Source of the DNA: Bosea sp. 124
GTDB taxonomy: Bacteria > Pseudomonadota > Alphaproteobacteria > Rhizobiales > Beijerinckiaceae
Length of the DNA stretch: 64,000 nucleotides
Direction of reading: 5' to 3'
Assembly: GCF_003046175.1 (NCBI RefSeq)
Contig: NZ_PZZM01000001.1
Coordinates: 4,915,001 to 4,979,000 of the forward strand
Part shown: one piece after another, positions 28,325-36,584 of the stretch
Layout of the letters: the number at the start of each line of letters is the position of its first letter
Numbering within the stretch: position 1 is the first letter of the stretch
Position numbers and translations under genes: made by a program
Notes under the pieces: generated by a model
The model's database searches: none
Told to the model about the DNA's origin: nothing
Seen by the model: the letters and a program-made list of their open reading frames with translations, nothing else

Positions 28325-29535
28325 TGGCGCTGACCCCGGTCCCCGTCGCGCTCAGGGCCCTGCTCGACAGCGTTCCGGCGGCGACGCCGGCCGAGACCCT
28401 GCCGCTGGCGCAATGCGCCTGGCGCGTGCTGGCGGGCGATATCGCGGCGCTGCGCACGCAGCCCCCCTTCGCCAATTCCGCGATGGACGGCTATGCGGCG
28501 CGGGCCGACGATCTCTTGCCCGGACGCGACCTGCGCGTGACCGGCGAATCCGCCGCGGGACGCTCCTTCGCCGGTTCGCTCGCACCGGGCGAGGCCGTGC
28601 GCATCTTCACCGGCGCACCGATCCCCGACGGCGCCGACACCATCCTGATCCAGGAGAATGCCGACGGGGTCGGCTCCGCCACGATCCGCGTGCGCGAGGG
28701 GGCCCCCAGAGGCAAGTTCATCCGCGCGGCCGGGCTCGACTTCGGCACGGGCGATGTGCTGCTGCAGGCCGGCCGCAAGCTCGACAGCGCCGCACTCGGC
28801 CTTGCCGCCGCGGCGGGCCATCCGACGCTTTCGGTGCGCCGCAAGCCGCTTGTCGCGATCCTCGCCACCGGCGACGAACTCGTTTCGCCGGGCGATCCGG
28901 TCGGGCCCGACCAGATCGTCGCCTCGAACAGCTTCTCGCTCGCCGCGCTGGTCGAGCAGGCAGGTGCGACGGCGCTCGATCTCGGCATCGCGCGCGACAA
29001 CCATCCCGACCTCGCCGCGCGGATCGAGCAAGCCCGGGCCGCCGGCGCGGATGTGCTGATCACGCTCGGCGGTGCGTCGGTCGGCGCGCATGATCTGGTG
29101 CAGGAGGCGCTGACGCGAGCCGGCATGGCGCTCGGTTTCTGGAAGATCGCGATGCGCCCGGGCAAGCCGATGATGACCGGCCGGCTCGGCCGCATGGTCG
29201 CGGTAGGGCTGCCGGGCAACCCGGTCTCGTCGATCGTCTGCGGCCATCTCTTCGTCGTGCCGCTGATCGAGGCGCTGCTCGGCATGCCGGCGCCCGAGCG
29301 AGACCGCAGCGAGCCCGGCATCCTCGGGCGCGACATGCCGGCCAATGACGAACGCGAGGATTATCTGCGCTCCGACCTTGCCTTGACCGAAGCTGGCTGG
29401 CAGGCGACGCCGTTCGAGCGGCAGGATTCCTCCATGCTCGGCCTGCTGTCACGCGCACAGGCGCTGGCGATCCGCCCCGCCTTCGCGGCGCCCGCCAGGA
29501 CAGGCGATCCCTGCCGCATCATCAGGCTGCGCTGA
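28324..29535 (+). CDS. moeA: molybdopterin molybdenumtransferase
   Basis: Enzyme of 403 residues that inserts molybdate into adenylylated molybdopterin. The MoeA N-terminal domain includes PPFANSAMDGYAARADD and the central MoCF domain has LGGASVGAHDLVQEAL and MRPGKPMMTG, then LPGNPVSS. The start ATG shares a base with the moaC stop. A lexA SOS box follows 22 bases after its stop. Confidence 0.97.
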   Translation: MALTPVPVALRALLDSVPAATPAETLPLAQCAWRVLAGDIAALRTQPPFANSAMDGYAARADDLLPGRDLRVTGESAAGRSFAGSLAPGEAVRIFTGAPIPDGADTILIQENADGVGSATIRVREGAPRGKFIRAAGLDFGTGDVLLQAGRKLDSAALGLAAAAGHPTLSVRRKPLVAILATGDELVSPGDPVGPDQIVASNSFSLAALVEQAGATALDLGIARDNHPDLAARIEQARAAGADVLITLGGASVGAHDLVQEALTRAGMALGFWKIAMRPGKPMMTGRLGRMVAVGLPGNPVSSIVCGHLFVVPLIEALLGMPAPERDRSEPGILGRDMPANDEREDYLRSDLALTEAGWQATPFERQDSSMLGLLSRAQALAIRPAFAAPARTGDPCRIIRLR

Positions 29536-29557
29536 CGCAAGGCGAGGCGCGCTTGCG

Positions 29558-29572
29558 GAACACAACGCGAAC
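29558..29572 (+). promoter_or_regulatory. LexA-binding SOS box of lexA
   Basis: GAAC-ACAACGC-GAAC, a perfect GAAC-N7-GAAC site, 68 bases before the lexA ATG. A second, imperfect site GTTC-N7-GTTT lies at 29582-29596. Autoregulation of lexA through such boxes is general in alphaproteobacteria. Confidence 0.9.
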
Positions 29573-29640
29573 GGGTATGGTGTTCGTGATTTGTTTCGAA
29601 TCTGCGCCCACTTACATCTATCATCGCGCCGGCGGGGACC

Positions 29641-30366
29641 ATGCTGACACGCAAACAGTTCGAACTGCTTCGCTTCATCCAGGAACGCCTGCGCGAAAGC
29701 GGCGTCCCCCCTTCCTTCGACGAGATGAAGGATGCGCTCGACCTGCGCTCCAAATCCGGCATCCATCGCCTGATCATGGCGCTGGAGGAGCGCGGCTTCA
29801 TCCGCCGGCTGCCGAACCGGGCGCGCGCGCTCGAGATCATCAAGCTGCCCGAGGGCGTCGGTGCCGGCGGCCAGCCGACCGCGCGGGGCCGTTTCAGCCC
29901 GTCGATCGTCCAGGGCGGTCTCGGTAAGGACAGCGGGCTCGGCAAGGTCAGGCCGGTCGAGACGGCCTCCGACGACATCCGCACGACCATCGCGATTCCG
30001 GTGATGGGCCGCATCGCGGCCGGCACGCCGATCTCGGCGATCCAGAGCCGCAGCCACAGCGTCGCGCTGCCGGCCGACATGCTGGGCGCGGGCGAGCATT
30101 TCGCGCTCGAAGTCCGCGGCGACTCGATGGTCGACGCCGGCATCCTCGACGGCGACACGGTGGTGATCCGCAAGCAGGACAGCGCCAATACCGGCGACAT
30201 CATCGTCGCCCTGATCGACGACGAGGAGGCGACGCTGAAGCGGCTGCGCAAGCGTGGCTCCTCGATCGCGCTGGAGGCGGCGAACCCGGCCTATGAGACG
30301 CGCGTGCTCGGCCCGGACCGGGTCAAGATCCAGGGCCGGCTCGTCAACCTGATGCGGCGCTACTGA
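29641..30366 (+). CDS. lexA: LexA SOS repressor
   Basis: Repressor of 241 residues with an N-terminal winged helix ([16 protein letters not shown]) and an S24 self-cleavage domain. The cleavage site Ala127-Gly128 is in GRIAAGTP, catalytic Ser162 in RGDSMVDAG and catalytic Lys200 in EATLKRL. A long linker between domains (about 70-115) is characteristic of alphaproteobacterial LexA. It regulates itself and, within this window, the imuA cassette. It converges with and overlaps the comEC 3' end by seven bases. Confidence 0.97.
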   Translation: MLTRKQFELLRFIQERLRESGVPPSFDEMKDALDLRSKSGIHRLIMALEERGFIRRLPNRARALEIIKLPEGVGAGGQPTARGRFSPSIVQGGLGKDSGLGKVRPVETASDDIRTTIAIPVMGRIAAGTPISAIQSRSHSVALPADMLGAGEHFALEVRGDSMVDAGILDGDTVVIRKQDSANTGDIIVALIDDEEATLKRLRKRGSSIALEAANPAYETRVLGPDRVKIQGRLVNLMRRY

Positions 30367-31725
30367 AGCCGTTCCGGATTGGCCGGATCGTCCACCGGCT
30401 GGGCGGCGGCCGGCCTGGCCGGCGCTGATGCTGGAGCCTCGACCCGGCGGCTCCAGGGCCGCTCGCCGGAGCCCTGTTCCGACGTGTGGCTGCGCCATGC
30501 CCCTCCCCGGCGGATGAGCGCTGTCGCGCCATCGCGGGCCAGCGCCGTGCGGTCGACGAGTTTCGTGGCGCAAGGCGCGGTCCAGGGGATCGGCGTGACG
30601 ACGAGATCGGCGCGGCGACAGTCCTCGATGATGGCGAGCCGGTCGCGCGCATAAGCGATGCTGCGGCCGTCCCTGGTCGCGATGACGCAGCCGGCATCAT
30701 CGCAGGCAGCCGCCTGTCGCAAGCTGGCGTCGTCGGGGTTGCGGCCATCGCCGTCGGCGGTGAGCCATTGCTGCAGGACGAAGCGGCTGGGCTTGCCGGC
30801 GACGACCAGCAGGCCGTCCTTGCCGCGCACGGCAATGCCCGAGCCGTCACGCTCGATCAGGACGTCGGGTCGCTCGGGCTTGGCCGCGACCGCGACGCCG
30901 ACGACGAGCGGCAGGAGCGCGAGCAGGCGCAGTCTGGTGGTCCAGAGGGTGAGCCAGAGCAGCGTCGCGGCGAAGCAGGCGAGCGCGGCCGGGCCGAAGG
31001 CCGCGATGACGAGCGTCGAATGGTCGATGGTCGCGACCCAGTGCGCCAGCTTCAGGACCACGTCCGAAGCGAACCCCATCAGCCACCAGGCCGGAGCATC
31101 GAGCCCGAACGGATAGGCGAGCACGCCAAAGACCGCCGCCGGCATCACGCAAAGCGACACGAAGGGCAGTGCCAGCGCGTTGCCGAGCAGACCGAATGGA
31201 TTGAAGGTCTGGAAGTGATAGGCGCCGAAGGGCGCTGTCGCGGCGGTCGCCAGCAGGGTCGTGACGATGACGCCGACCGAGGCGATCCAGAGTGGGCCCA
31301 GCGGCCAGGGCAGCAATGATGGCGGGTGCGGACGGGTGCGGTTCTCCCAACGCTCAGCGAAGGCGATCAGGGCCGCCACCGCGCCGAAGGACATCTGGAA
31401 GCTCGGCCCGAGCAGCGCGTCGGGCTCGCGCAGCAGCACGATCATCGCCGCCAGCGCCAGATTACGCATGCTCAGAGCCGGCCGGTCGACCAGGATCGCC
31501 CCGAGTATGACCAGCGTCATGATCAGCGAGCGCACGGTCGCGACCTCGGCGCCGGAGAAGACGCAATAGCCGATGGCGCCGACCATGGCGGCGACGGCGG
31601 CGATCTTCTTGACCTGCCAGTGCAGGGCGAGCGTCTGCGAGAGGGCGAGCAGCGCCCGCACCAGCCAGAAGATCGTGCCGGCGGCGAGCACCATGTGCAG
31701 GCCCGAGATCGAGACGATGTGGTAG
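30360..31725 (-). pseudogene. comEC: comEC, 3' part (C-terminal competence domain), split by island
   Basis: About 455 codons of the DNA-uptake channel ComEC/Rec2, beginning in the middle of the conserved motif TAYHIVSISGLHM, where the island joins, and continuing through the Competence domain (ATVRSLIMTLVILGAIL, FQMSFGAVAALIAFA) with many transmembrane helices to the C-terminal soluble tail. Upstream of YHIV the frame runs into island sequence and a stop after nine codons. The missing N-terminal part is at 44851-45753 on the same strand. Translation could restart at the Met of GLHM (31694), but the protein would lack the OB-fold domain and first helices, so DNA uptake through this ComEC should be lost. 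Confidence 0.93.
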
Positions 31726-31737
31726 GCGGTTAATCCG
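31714..31737. other. left island junction (attL-like site)
   Basis: The core ACGATGTGGTAG (31714-31725) belongs to comEC (codons for YHIV on the minus strand). To its left is comEC sequence; to its right begins the island, with GCGG then TTAATCCG at 31730-31737. TTAATCCG stands four bases after the core at all three module left ends. Confidence 0.85.
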
Positions 31738-31740
31738 GCT

Positions 31741-32330
31741 TCAGGATACCGTCAGCACGTATGCGATCGCGCTAGATGCGGTCTGAGGCTGGCGAAAGTC
31801 TCCGCCATCAGCGTGGACAGCCGCTGCGCGGAGTACTGATCGCGCCTTCTCGATGTCGCTGGCGTCCGTAAGGGCTATCCACAGCAGGATCTGCTGAACC
31901 CGCAACGCAAAGGCCTCGCCGGAGCGGACGTCACCGGCATCCATGCGAGCGAAGGCAGCCTGTCTCTCCTAGAAAGCGGTCCGGACGACGTCGACGATCT
32001 GCTCCCGGTCGCCGCCTTCCTGCTCGATGATGTAGTCCACCGTGCGGAACAGTGCCTGGTTCGAAACCGCCAGGAAATTCCGGTCCTCGCCGTTCTCACG
32101 ATCGTTCCACCAAGCGTAGATGAAGAAGGCATAGGCGGCGCTGGCCAGCGAGACGCGGCCGCGCTCCAACGGTCCGGCCCTATGGACGCCTCGCTCAGCC
32201 TCTCCTGCAGCAGCAAGGCGATATCCGTCGCCGTCCGCTTGAACTTCCGCTGTACGATCTCGACAGGTGTACCGCTGACGTCCTTTTCCTTGCCGCCGAA
32301 CATGCGGCCGATCAGATTGCCGATGCCCAA
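31741..32330 (-). pseudogene. broken hypothetical gene at the left end of module A
   Basis: Three consecutive minus-strand reading frames together look like one former protein of about 195 residues: MGIGNLIGRMFGGKEKDVSG..., then SLASAAYAFFIYAWWNDREN... ending VDVVRTAF, then AFARMDAGDVRSGEAF... ending in AIAYVLTVS. A frameshift near 32165 separates the first two parts, and a TAG plus frame change near 31970 separates the last two. No family is recognised. The gene stops only 16 bases from the island boundary, showing how closely cargo is packed against the end. Confidence 0.55.
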
Positions 32331-32381
32331 GTTAGCCCCTCGCCTCGCCAGGTTTCATACTAGGCCGTAATCCATGGCAGG

Positions 32382-32648
32382 CTAATTCGAGGCCGTTGGC
32401 CCAGGGTAAACCACTCGCACTTTTCTCTGATTGGTCGGCGCGGCTTCGGTGCCGGAGGAAATGGGTGTCGCGAGCGTCTCCGGCGGTTTCGGAGCCGCGA
32501 GCTCCAGTTTGGCAGAAGGACGCGCTCGACTGGTTAGATCCAGTCCAGGTGAACCGTGGCTTTTGCCTTGGTGCTCCGCGCCGGCTGATGTTGCCATCAG
32601 GATGCCCAGGACCGCCGAGCCAACCGGTACCGACAAGATGCGTCGCAT
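32382..32648 (-). CDS. small secreted protein of unknown function
   Basis: A protein of 88 residues from MRRILSVPVGS, with GGGGA five bases upstream of the ATG; an ATG four codons earlier (32660) is possible. A signal peptide ends about GAEHQ. The mature part is Pro-, Ser- and Lys-rich, without a recognised domain. The signal peptide and ribosome site are the only positive evidence that it is a gene. Confidence 0.5.
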   Translation of the reverse strand: MRRILSVPVGSAVLGILMATSAGAEHQGKSHGSPGLDLTSRARPSAKLELAAPKPPETLATPISSGTEAAPTNQRKVRVVYPGPTASN

Positions 32649-32682
32649 CAGAATCCCCATTTAACCGAGCCTGAGATGAGCG

Positions 32683-32712
32683 AGGGGCCGGTCCTTTCGG
32701 AGCCGGCCCCTT
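32683..32712 (-). terminator. hairpin after the first DUF1236 gene
   Basis: GGGGCCGG-TCC-TTTC-GGA-(G)CCGGCCCC forms a strong stem-loop 12-40 bases past the stop of the minus-strand gene 32724-33140. There is no long T run on the minus strand, so termination strength is uncertain. Confidence 0.5.
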
Positions 32713-32723
32713 GCGACGCGAAA

Positions 32724-33140
32724 TCAGTCGATGACCTGCACGATGCGTCCAGTGTCGGGATCGACGAGCACGGTGCGGTTGTTGACTACTGTGTAACGAT
32801 AGGTGGTCGCGCCGTATTCACGCGGGACTTCGTAATAGGTCACGCCCTGGCGCGGCAGGGTCGAGCCGACCACGACCGGCTCGGCATAGGTATAGGACGG
32901 ACGGCGCTGCTCGGTGACATAGCTCTGGAAGCGCGGGGTGTTGTCGCCGATGATCCCGCCGACCACGGCGCCGCCGACACCGCCCACTACCGCACCAACC
33001 GGGCCGCCGACGATGGCACCGCCCACGGCACCGGTGAGTGCGCCGCTCGCTGCACCACCCTGTGCGCCCGGAGGATTCTGCGCGATCGCGACGGCGGGGA
33101 CTGCAGCCAGAGCGAGAACCAAAGCAAACTGCTTGATCAT
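32724..33140 (-). CDS. DUF1236 secreted protein, paralogue 1
   Basis: Protein of 138 residues: signal peptide (MIKQFALVLALAAVPAVAIA), a Gly-rich hydrophobic stretch of repeated GGAVVGG units (about 28-68) resembling glycine-zipper segments, then a DUF1236-type C-terminal domain (SYVTEQRRPSYTYAEPVVVG, GVTYYEVPREYG, YRYTVVNNRTVLVDPDTGRI). It is probably periplasmic or envelope-associated; the function of DUF1236 is unknown. GAGGAG lies eight bases upstream of the ATG and an EcfG-type promoter about 58 bases upstream. A close paralogue is at 34342-34767 on the other strand. Confidence 0.88.
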   Translation of the reverse strand: MIKQFALVLALAAVPAVAIAQNPPGAQGGAASGALTGAVGGAIVGGPVGAVVGGVGGAVVGGIIGDNTPRFQSYVTEQRRPSYTYAEPVVVGSTLPRQGVTYYEVPREYGATTYRYTVVNNRTVLVDPDTGRIVQVID

Positions 33141-33198
33141 AATGAAGTCTCCTCGCCGCCATACGTCGGGACGATCCCTGGTTGGCAGCCGGGGCGAT

Positions 33199-33223
33199 AA
33201 CTCGGCTAAATTACTAAGGTTCC
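33199..33223 (-). promoter_or_regulatory. EcfG-type stress promoter before DUF1236 paralogue 1
   Basis: Minus strand reads GGAAC-N16-AGTT, one base from the EcfG consensus GGAAC-N16/17-CGTT, ending 58 bases before the ATG. An inverted repeat CCAAACT-GCGT-AGTTTGG (33222-33239) overlaps its -35 end and could be an operator. Confidence 0.6.
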
Positions 33224-33239
33224 AAACTGCGTAGTTTGG

Positions 33240-33771
33240 CAAACAATAAAAGTCATTCATGTGGTGTTCATTTTGCAAGCAAATTTTTTCGACCATGAAG
33301 AACTAACAACGCTAGTTGAATTTATGTTCATCTGGCGTTCGGGAGCGCGCTTGCCTGAGTGAAATCAATAAAAATGCCATCGCGTCTGCAACGTCATGTC
33401 GTGCGCGCTATTGGGAGCCATGCCCTAATAGACTGAAATTGGGACGGCGGCGGGCCCGGAAGTGGGCACCCCGTGGCCGCCTGCTACGCTAGCGCGAAGC
33501 ACGTGGCCAGTCGTTGGTTTGGTCCTATGCTGGCCGAGCGCAGTCCGCCCCTGCCGCCCTCATCGTGCTCGTCGGCCTCTATCCCGGATAGATCGGTTGG
33601 CAGAGACTTCAGCACGCCGTCGCGTGAGCCCTAGATCTGTTTCGTCACGGGCGGCTGTCCGGCATACGGAACGCCGCCATCGCGACGAGGTGCATGACCC
33701 GGATACGGCCGCCAAGCGCGACAGAGGCCGTGGCCAGCGAGCGATGCGCGGGATGGGCCGCCTCGTGATTT
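33240..33771. other. gene-free stretch, AT-richer
   Basis: About 530 bases between two minus-strand genes. The first 150 are noticeably AT-rich compared with the window. Open frames here (for example plus strand 33462-33785) have no start context or protein-like composition. I see no recognisable RNA, repeat or gene remnant. Confidence 0.5.
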
Positions 33772-34101
33772 TCAGCCCGTCTTAAGTGATGGCTTCTCGG
33801 TGCATACGGTGCTCTCGATCGGCTCGCCTTGTTCATTCAGCCACTGCCACTGCTTCAGGTCAGGCTGGAAGAGCAGTGTTGGTAGACCTTGATCGCGTGG
33901 AACCAGTTTACGTTCTTGGAGAGCGTACTGGCGAGCCTTCCCATCAACTTCGACCGTCACTTCGCCCGCCGCATTGGCCTGCTCGATTACGATCCGCCCC
34001 GCCTTGAACTGACACGTGAAGACTGGGTTTGCCACCGGGTCCGTTTCAGCCGCCAAGGCCAGACTGATAGGCATGAGCAGAAGCGCGACGTGCAAAATCA
34101 T
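33772..34101 (-). CDS. small secreted protein of unknown function
   Basis: A protein of 109 residues from MILHVALLLMPIS, with GGGAGA seven bases upstream of the ATG. A signal peptide ends near LAAET. The mature part has two Cys (FTCQFKAG and STVCTEKP) near its ends, likely forming a disulfide, and a beta-rich pattern (GRIVIEQANAAGEVTVEVDG). No family recognised. Codons upstream of 34101 in the same frame are not protein-like. Confidence 0.7.
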   Translation of the reverse strand: MILHVALLLMPISLALAAETDPVANPVFTCQFKAGRIVIEQANAAGEVTVEVDGKARQYALQERKLVPRDQGLPTLLFQPDLKQWQWLNEQGEPIESTVCTEKPSLKTG

Positions 34102-34271
34102 GTTGTTCTCCCAAGGTACCGGACAGGGCGGAAAGCCTTGTCCGGGAAAAAGGTTCCTTTGGGGAACAACCCATCGATCGGGAGCAGTCGTGACAGGGTC
34201 GCGTCCTCGAACAGGGTACGCCGAGAGCAGCTCAAATAGCTCTAACCCCCTCATTATGAACGGTTATTCAT

Positions 34272-34296
34272 GGAACGGACGCTTTCGGCCGCAGTT
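34272..34296 (+). promoter_or_regulatory. EcfG-type stress promoter before DUF1236 paralogue 2
   Basis: GGAAC-N16-AGTT on the plus strand, 45 bases before the ATG at 34342. Same elements and spacing as the site before the paralogue (33199-33223). Confidence 0.6.
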
Positions 34297-34341
34297 TAGA
34301 TTGCGACTGAGGGGCAACATGTCCTCGAAAGGGAGAAGACC

Positions 34342-34767
34342 ATGATCAAGAACATCGCACTCATCGCCGCCCTCGCTCTCGTCCCCGCGACTGCCTTCGC
34401 GCAATCCAACTCCGGCGCGGCTGGTGGCGCAGCCAGCGGCGCGGCTACTGGTGCTGTCGGCGGTGCCATCGTCGGTGGCCCTGTCGGAGCCGTGGTGGGT
34501 GGCGTCGGTGGTGCGGCTGCTGGCGCGATCGTCGGCGGCATCGCAACCGAGAACCGCACCGAGTTCCGCACCTATGTGACGCAGCAGAAGGTGCCTTCGG
34601 TGGCGTACCGCGAGAAGGTCGTTGTCGGCGCGACGTTGCCCGACACGGTCACTTATCGCGAGGTTCCGGCTCGCTATGGCAAGACCGAGTATCGCTACAC
34701 GGTGGTCAACGACCAGACCGTGCTGGTCGAGCCGAAAACGCGCAAGATCGTTCAGATCATCGAGTGA
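34342..34767 (+). CDS. DUF1236 secreted protein, paralogue 2
   Basis: Protein of 141 residues: signal peptide ending at AFAQS, Gly/Ala-rich stretch with repeated GGAIVGG and AVVGGVGG units, and a DUF1236-type C-terminal domain (TYREVPARYGKTEYRYTVVN, TVLVEPKTRKIVQII). It is strongly similar to the protein at 32724-33140 over its full length, so the pair arose by duplication. AAAGGGAGAAG precedes the ATG. A textbook terminator follows within nine bases of the stop. Confidence 0.88.
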   Translation: MIKNIALIAALALVPATAFAQSNSGAAGGAASGAATGAVGGAIVGGPVGAVVGGVGGAAAGAIVGGIATENRTEFRTYVTQQKVPSVAYREKVVVGATLPDTVTYREVPARYGKTEYRYTVVNDQTVLVEPKTRKIVQIIE

Positions 34768-34775
34768 TCAAATCG

Positions 34776-34807
34776 GAGCCCGCCCTTTTCAAGGGCGGGC
34801 TCTTTTT
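34776..34807 (+). terminator. Rho-independent terminator
   Basis: Perfect 12-base stem GAGCCCGCCCTT / AAGGGCGGGCTC with a TTC loop followed by TTTTT, directly after the DUF1236 paralogue 2 stop. Confidence 0.95.
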
Positions 34808-34831
34808 CCGCGAAATCAGGAGCGACAAGCT

Positions 34832-35104
34832 ATGTTCAAGACCCTCTTGCTGGCTGCGGGCGTTGCCGCAACAGCGCTTATTACGGCTCCCGCACAGTCT
34901 CAGGTGCGGGTCGAGACGCGCATCGAGCGATCTGACGACGACGGACCGCGCTATCGGGAACGGCGTGGGTACGAGGAACGTCGAGGCGGGTATGAGCGTC
35001 GGATCGTGCGCAGCCGCTTCGGCGATGACTGTCGAATGGTGGAAAAGCGTCGCGTCAACCGGTTCGGCGAAGTTGTCATACGGCGTACGCGTATCTGCGG
35101 GTGA
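34832..35104 (+). CDS. small secreted Arg-rich protein
   Basis: A protein of 90 residues from MFKTLLLAAG, with AGGAG nine bases upstream. Signal peptide ends near AQSQV. The mature part is very rich in Arg and Glu with RYRERRGYEERRGGYERR repeats and ends in two Cys (DDCRMVEKRR, RTRICG). This composition is seen in small periplasmic proteins of Rhizobiales, without known function. It begins 25 bases after the terminator, so it depends on readthrough or an unrecognised promoter. Confidence 0.75.
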   Translation: MFKTLLLAAGVAATALITAPAQSQVRVETRIERSDDDGPRYRERRGYEERRGGYERRIVRSRFGDDCRMVEKRRVNRFGEVVIRRTRICG

Positions 35105-35180
35105 CACCATGAGGCGGTGGGCAGTTGTAGCGCCCGCCGCTTCTCTGCTTTTCCAGCAATGGTTTCGACAGGAGAGTCCT

Positions 35181-35465
35181 ATGCGAACGCTCGTTCTCGT
35201 TGCGGTGGCCATGTTGGGCTTCGGCTCGATCACGCCATCGACTTCACAGGCCGCCCCGGTGGCGGGCCCAACAGCGATCGAGACGCCAGACCACGTCGAG
35301 CAGATCAAGAAGGGTGGACACGGGTACAAGGGCCATAAGGGTTGGGGCGGGTCCCGCAATTGGAACCGTGGACGTGGCTATGGTCATCATTATGGCAGCC
35401 CACCTGCGCATGCTCGCGCCTATGGTCGGCGGGCTCGTGACTTCGGATACTACCGTTATCGGTAA
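35181..35465 (+). CDS. small secreted Gly/His/Tyr-rich protein
   Basis: A protein of 94 residues from MRTLVLVAVAML, preceded by AGGAGAG. Signal peptide ends near SQAAP. The mature part has a GGHGYKGHKGWGG stretch and a Tyr/Arg/His-rich tail (RGYGHHYG, DFGYYRYR), low-complexity and probably disordered; metal binding through His is conceivable but not shown. It follows the Arg-rich gene by 76 bases on the same strand. Confidence 0.72.
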   Translation: MRTLVLVAVAMLGFGSITPSTSQAAPVAGPTAIETPDHVEQIKKGGHGYKGHKGWGGSRNWNRGRGYGHHYGSPPAHARAYGRRARDFGYYRYR

Positions 35466-35472
35466 GTGAGAT

Positions 35473-35503
35473 GGCGACGGTGGGTGAAATAGCGACCGTC
35501 GCC
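35473..35503. terminator. stem-loop after the Gly/His-rich gene
   Basis: Perfect nine-base arms GGCGACGGT / ACCGTCGCC with a 13-base loop, starting eight bases past the stop at 35465. No T run follows, so it could be a weak terminator or an mRNA-stabilising hairpin. Confidence 0.45.
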
Positions 35504-35542
35504 AGTATTGTCGCGCGCTGGCTTTAACGGAAGAATGGTACA

Positions 35543-35851
35543 ATGCGCCAAGGGCAACAGGCTTTACGACAGGCCTTCAGGCGCTTCGAGCAGGAGGTAC
35601 CTCTCTGGCTCGGTTCTTGGATGCGTTGGCTTCGGCACCCAGCATCTCGCTGGCTTCGCATTCCTGTAGGCGTGCTGCTCATGCTCGGCGGGGTGTTCTC
35701 AATCCTGCCAGGGCTTGGCATCTGGATGCTGCCGCTCGGTCTCCTCCTGCTCGCCACCGATGTTGCGCTTCTTCGAAAGCCCGTCGCGAGGTTTACCGTC
35801 GCGAGTGCAGATCAATGGGCCCGTATTCGACAATGGCTCGGGCAGAAGTGA
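35543..35851 (+). CDS. small membrane protein of unknown function
   Basis: A protein of 102 residues: an amphipathic N-terminal stretch rich in Arg/Trp/Gln, then one or two membrane segments (PVGVLLMLGGVFSILPGLGI, MLPLGLLLLATDVALL) and a basic C-terminus (DQWARIRQWLGQK). Similar short proteins with the LPGLGxWMLPLGLLLLA pattern occur in other alphaproteobacteria as hypotheticals. A weak GGAAGA precedes the ATG. Confidence 0.7.
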   Translation: MRQGQQALRQAFRRFEQEVPLWLGSWMRWLRHPASRWLRIPVGVLLMLGGVFSILPGLGIWMLPLGLLLLATDVALLRKPVARFTVASADQWARIRQWLGQK

Positions 35852-35962
35852 CTGCTCCGCTGCTCACAGGCAACGCTGCGGATCCTACAACTTGGTCGCA
35901 TATGCGACCCAAGAGCGCACGATTTCTCAAAAAATGTGTCAAATTGGCGCGGAACTGGGCGG

Positions 35963-36139
35963 GATCTCGGCGACATCACGACCGAAGTCGTCACGCTCTC
36001 CTGCTGGACGTCGATTGAGGCGATCAAGGCGTTCGCCGGCGACGACCATGAGCGCGCCCGCTGCTATCCGGAGGACGACCGTTACCTGCTGAAGAAACCC
36101 GATGAGGTGGAGCACTCCGACGACGTGATCGAGGGCTGA
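35963..36139 (+). pseudogene. C-terminal remnant of an antibiotic-biosynthesis-monooxygenase-like protein
   Basis: The frame DLGDITTEVVTLSCWTSIEAIKAF, then HERARCYPEDDRYLLKKPDEVEH, resembles the C-terminal half of small ABM-fold proteins in Rhizobiales. The N-terminal half is absent: upstream sequence is not protein-like and no good start exists, though ATG 35936 could open the frame. Treated as a truncated gene. Confidence 0.55.
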
Positions 36140-36169
36140 TTGGCCCCGACGAAATGGCAGCGATTGTCA

Positions 36170-36194
36170 GGAACCCGTCTCCGGCATTTTCGTT
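36170..36194 (+). promoter_or_regulatory. EcfG-type stress promoter before DUF6894 gene and HWE kinase
   Basis: GGAAC-N16-CGTT, an exact match to the EcfG consensus, 33 bases before the ATG at 36227. The kinase gene starts 61 bases after that gene ends, so both may be transcribed from it. Confidence 0.75.
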
Positions 36195-36226
36195 TGAGGA
36201 TCGGGGACCATGGGACTTGTAGACGC

Positions 36227-36523
36227 ATGCCTCATTTCAGGATCGCGACCGACGCCGGCAACGGCTTGGAGCCCTTCGATGAGCCGCTGGAATTCCCGGA
36301 CCGGGACGCGGCCACCTTAGATGCCCAGGTGGCGCTGACGGACATGTGCCGCGAGAACCTGCCGCATGCCGGGAAAGCCGACTACCGCGTCCAGGTCGAG
36401 GACGAGACCGGCAAACCCGTTTATAAGGCATCGCTCAAGTTCGATGCCGAAACCGAGACCGACGACAAGGCTGACAGCGGCGCTGCCGCGTCTAACATGC
36501 GACCGGCGAGATACGTGATTTGA
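36227..36523 (+). CDS. DUF6894-like small protein
   Basis: Cytosolic protein of 98 residues starting MPHFRIATDAGNG, with the DUF6894-type pattern of an acidic N-terminal half (EPLEFPDRDAATLDAQ) and a C-terminal VQVEDETGKPVYKASLKFDA. The family is abundant in stress-induced loci of Rhizobiales; its function is unknown. A perfect EcfG-type promoter stands upstream and the HWE kinase gene follows. Confidence 0.75.
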   Translation: MPHFRIATDAGNGLEPFDEPLEFPDRDAATLDAQVALTDMCRENLPHAGKADYRVQVEDETGKPVYKASLKFDAETETDDKADSGAAASNMRPARYVI

Positions 36524-36584
36524 CAGGCGCAGCTCATAAATCCCGTGCTAGCCCGGACGTGGGCTAATCACGAGAAGAGACTTG

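Noticed and set aside
33462..33836. Overlapping short open frames on both strands
   Set aside because: No start context, Arg/Pro-rich composition and no homology-like pattern; treated as non-coding.
34102..34160. GGAAC followed after 16-17 bases by GCTT/CTTT upstream of the minus-strand gene 33772-34101
   Set aside because: The -10 part departs by two bases from CGTT; too weak to call an EcfG promoter.
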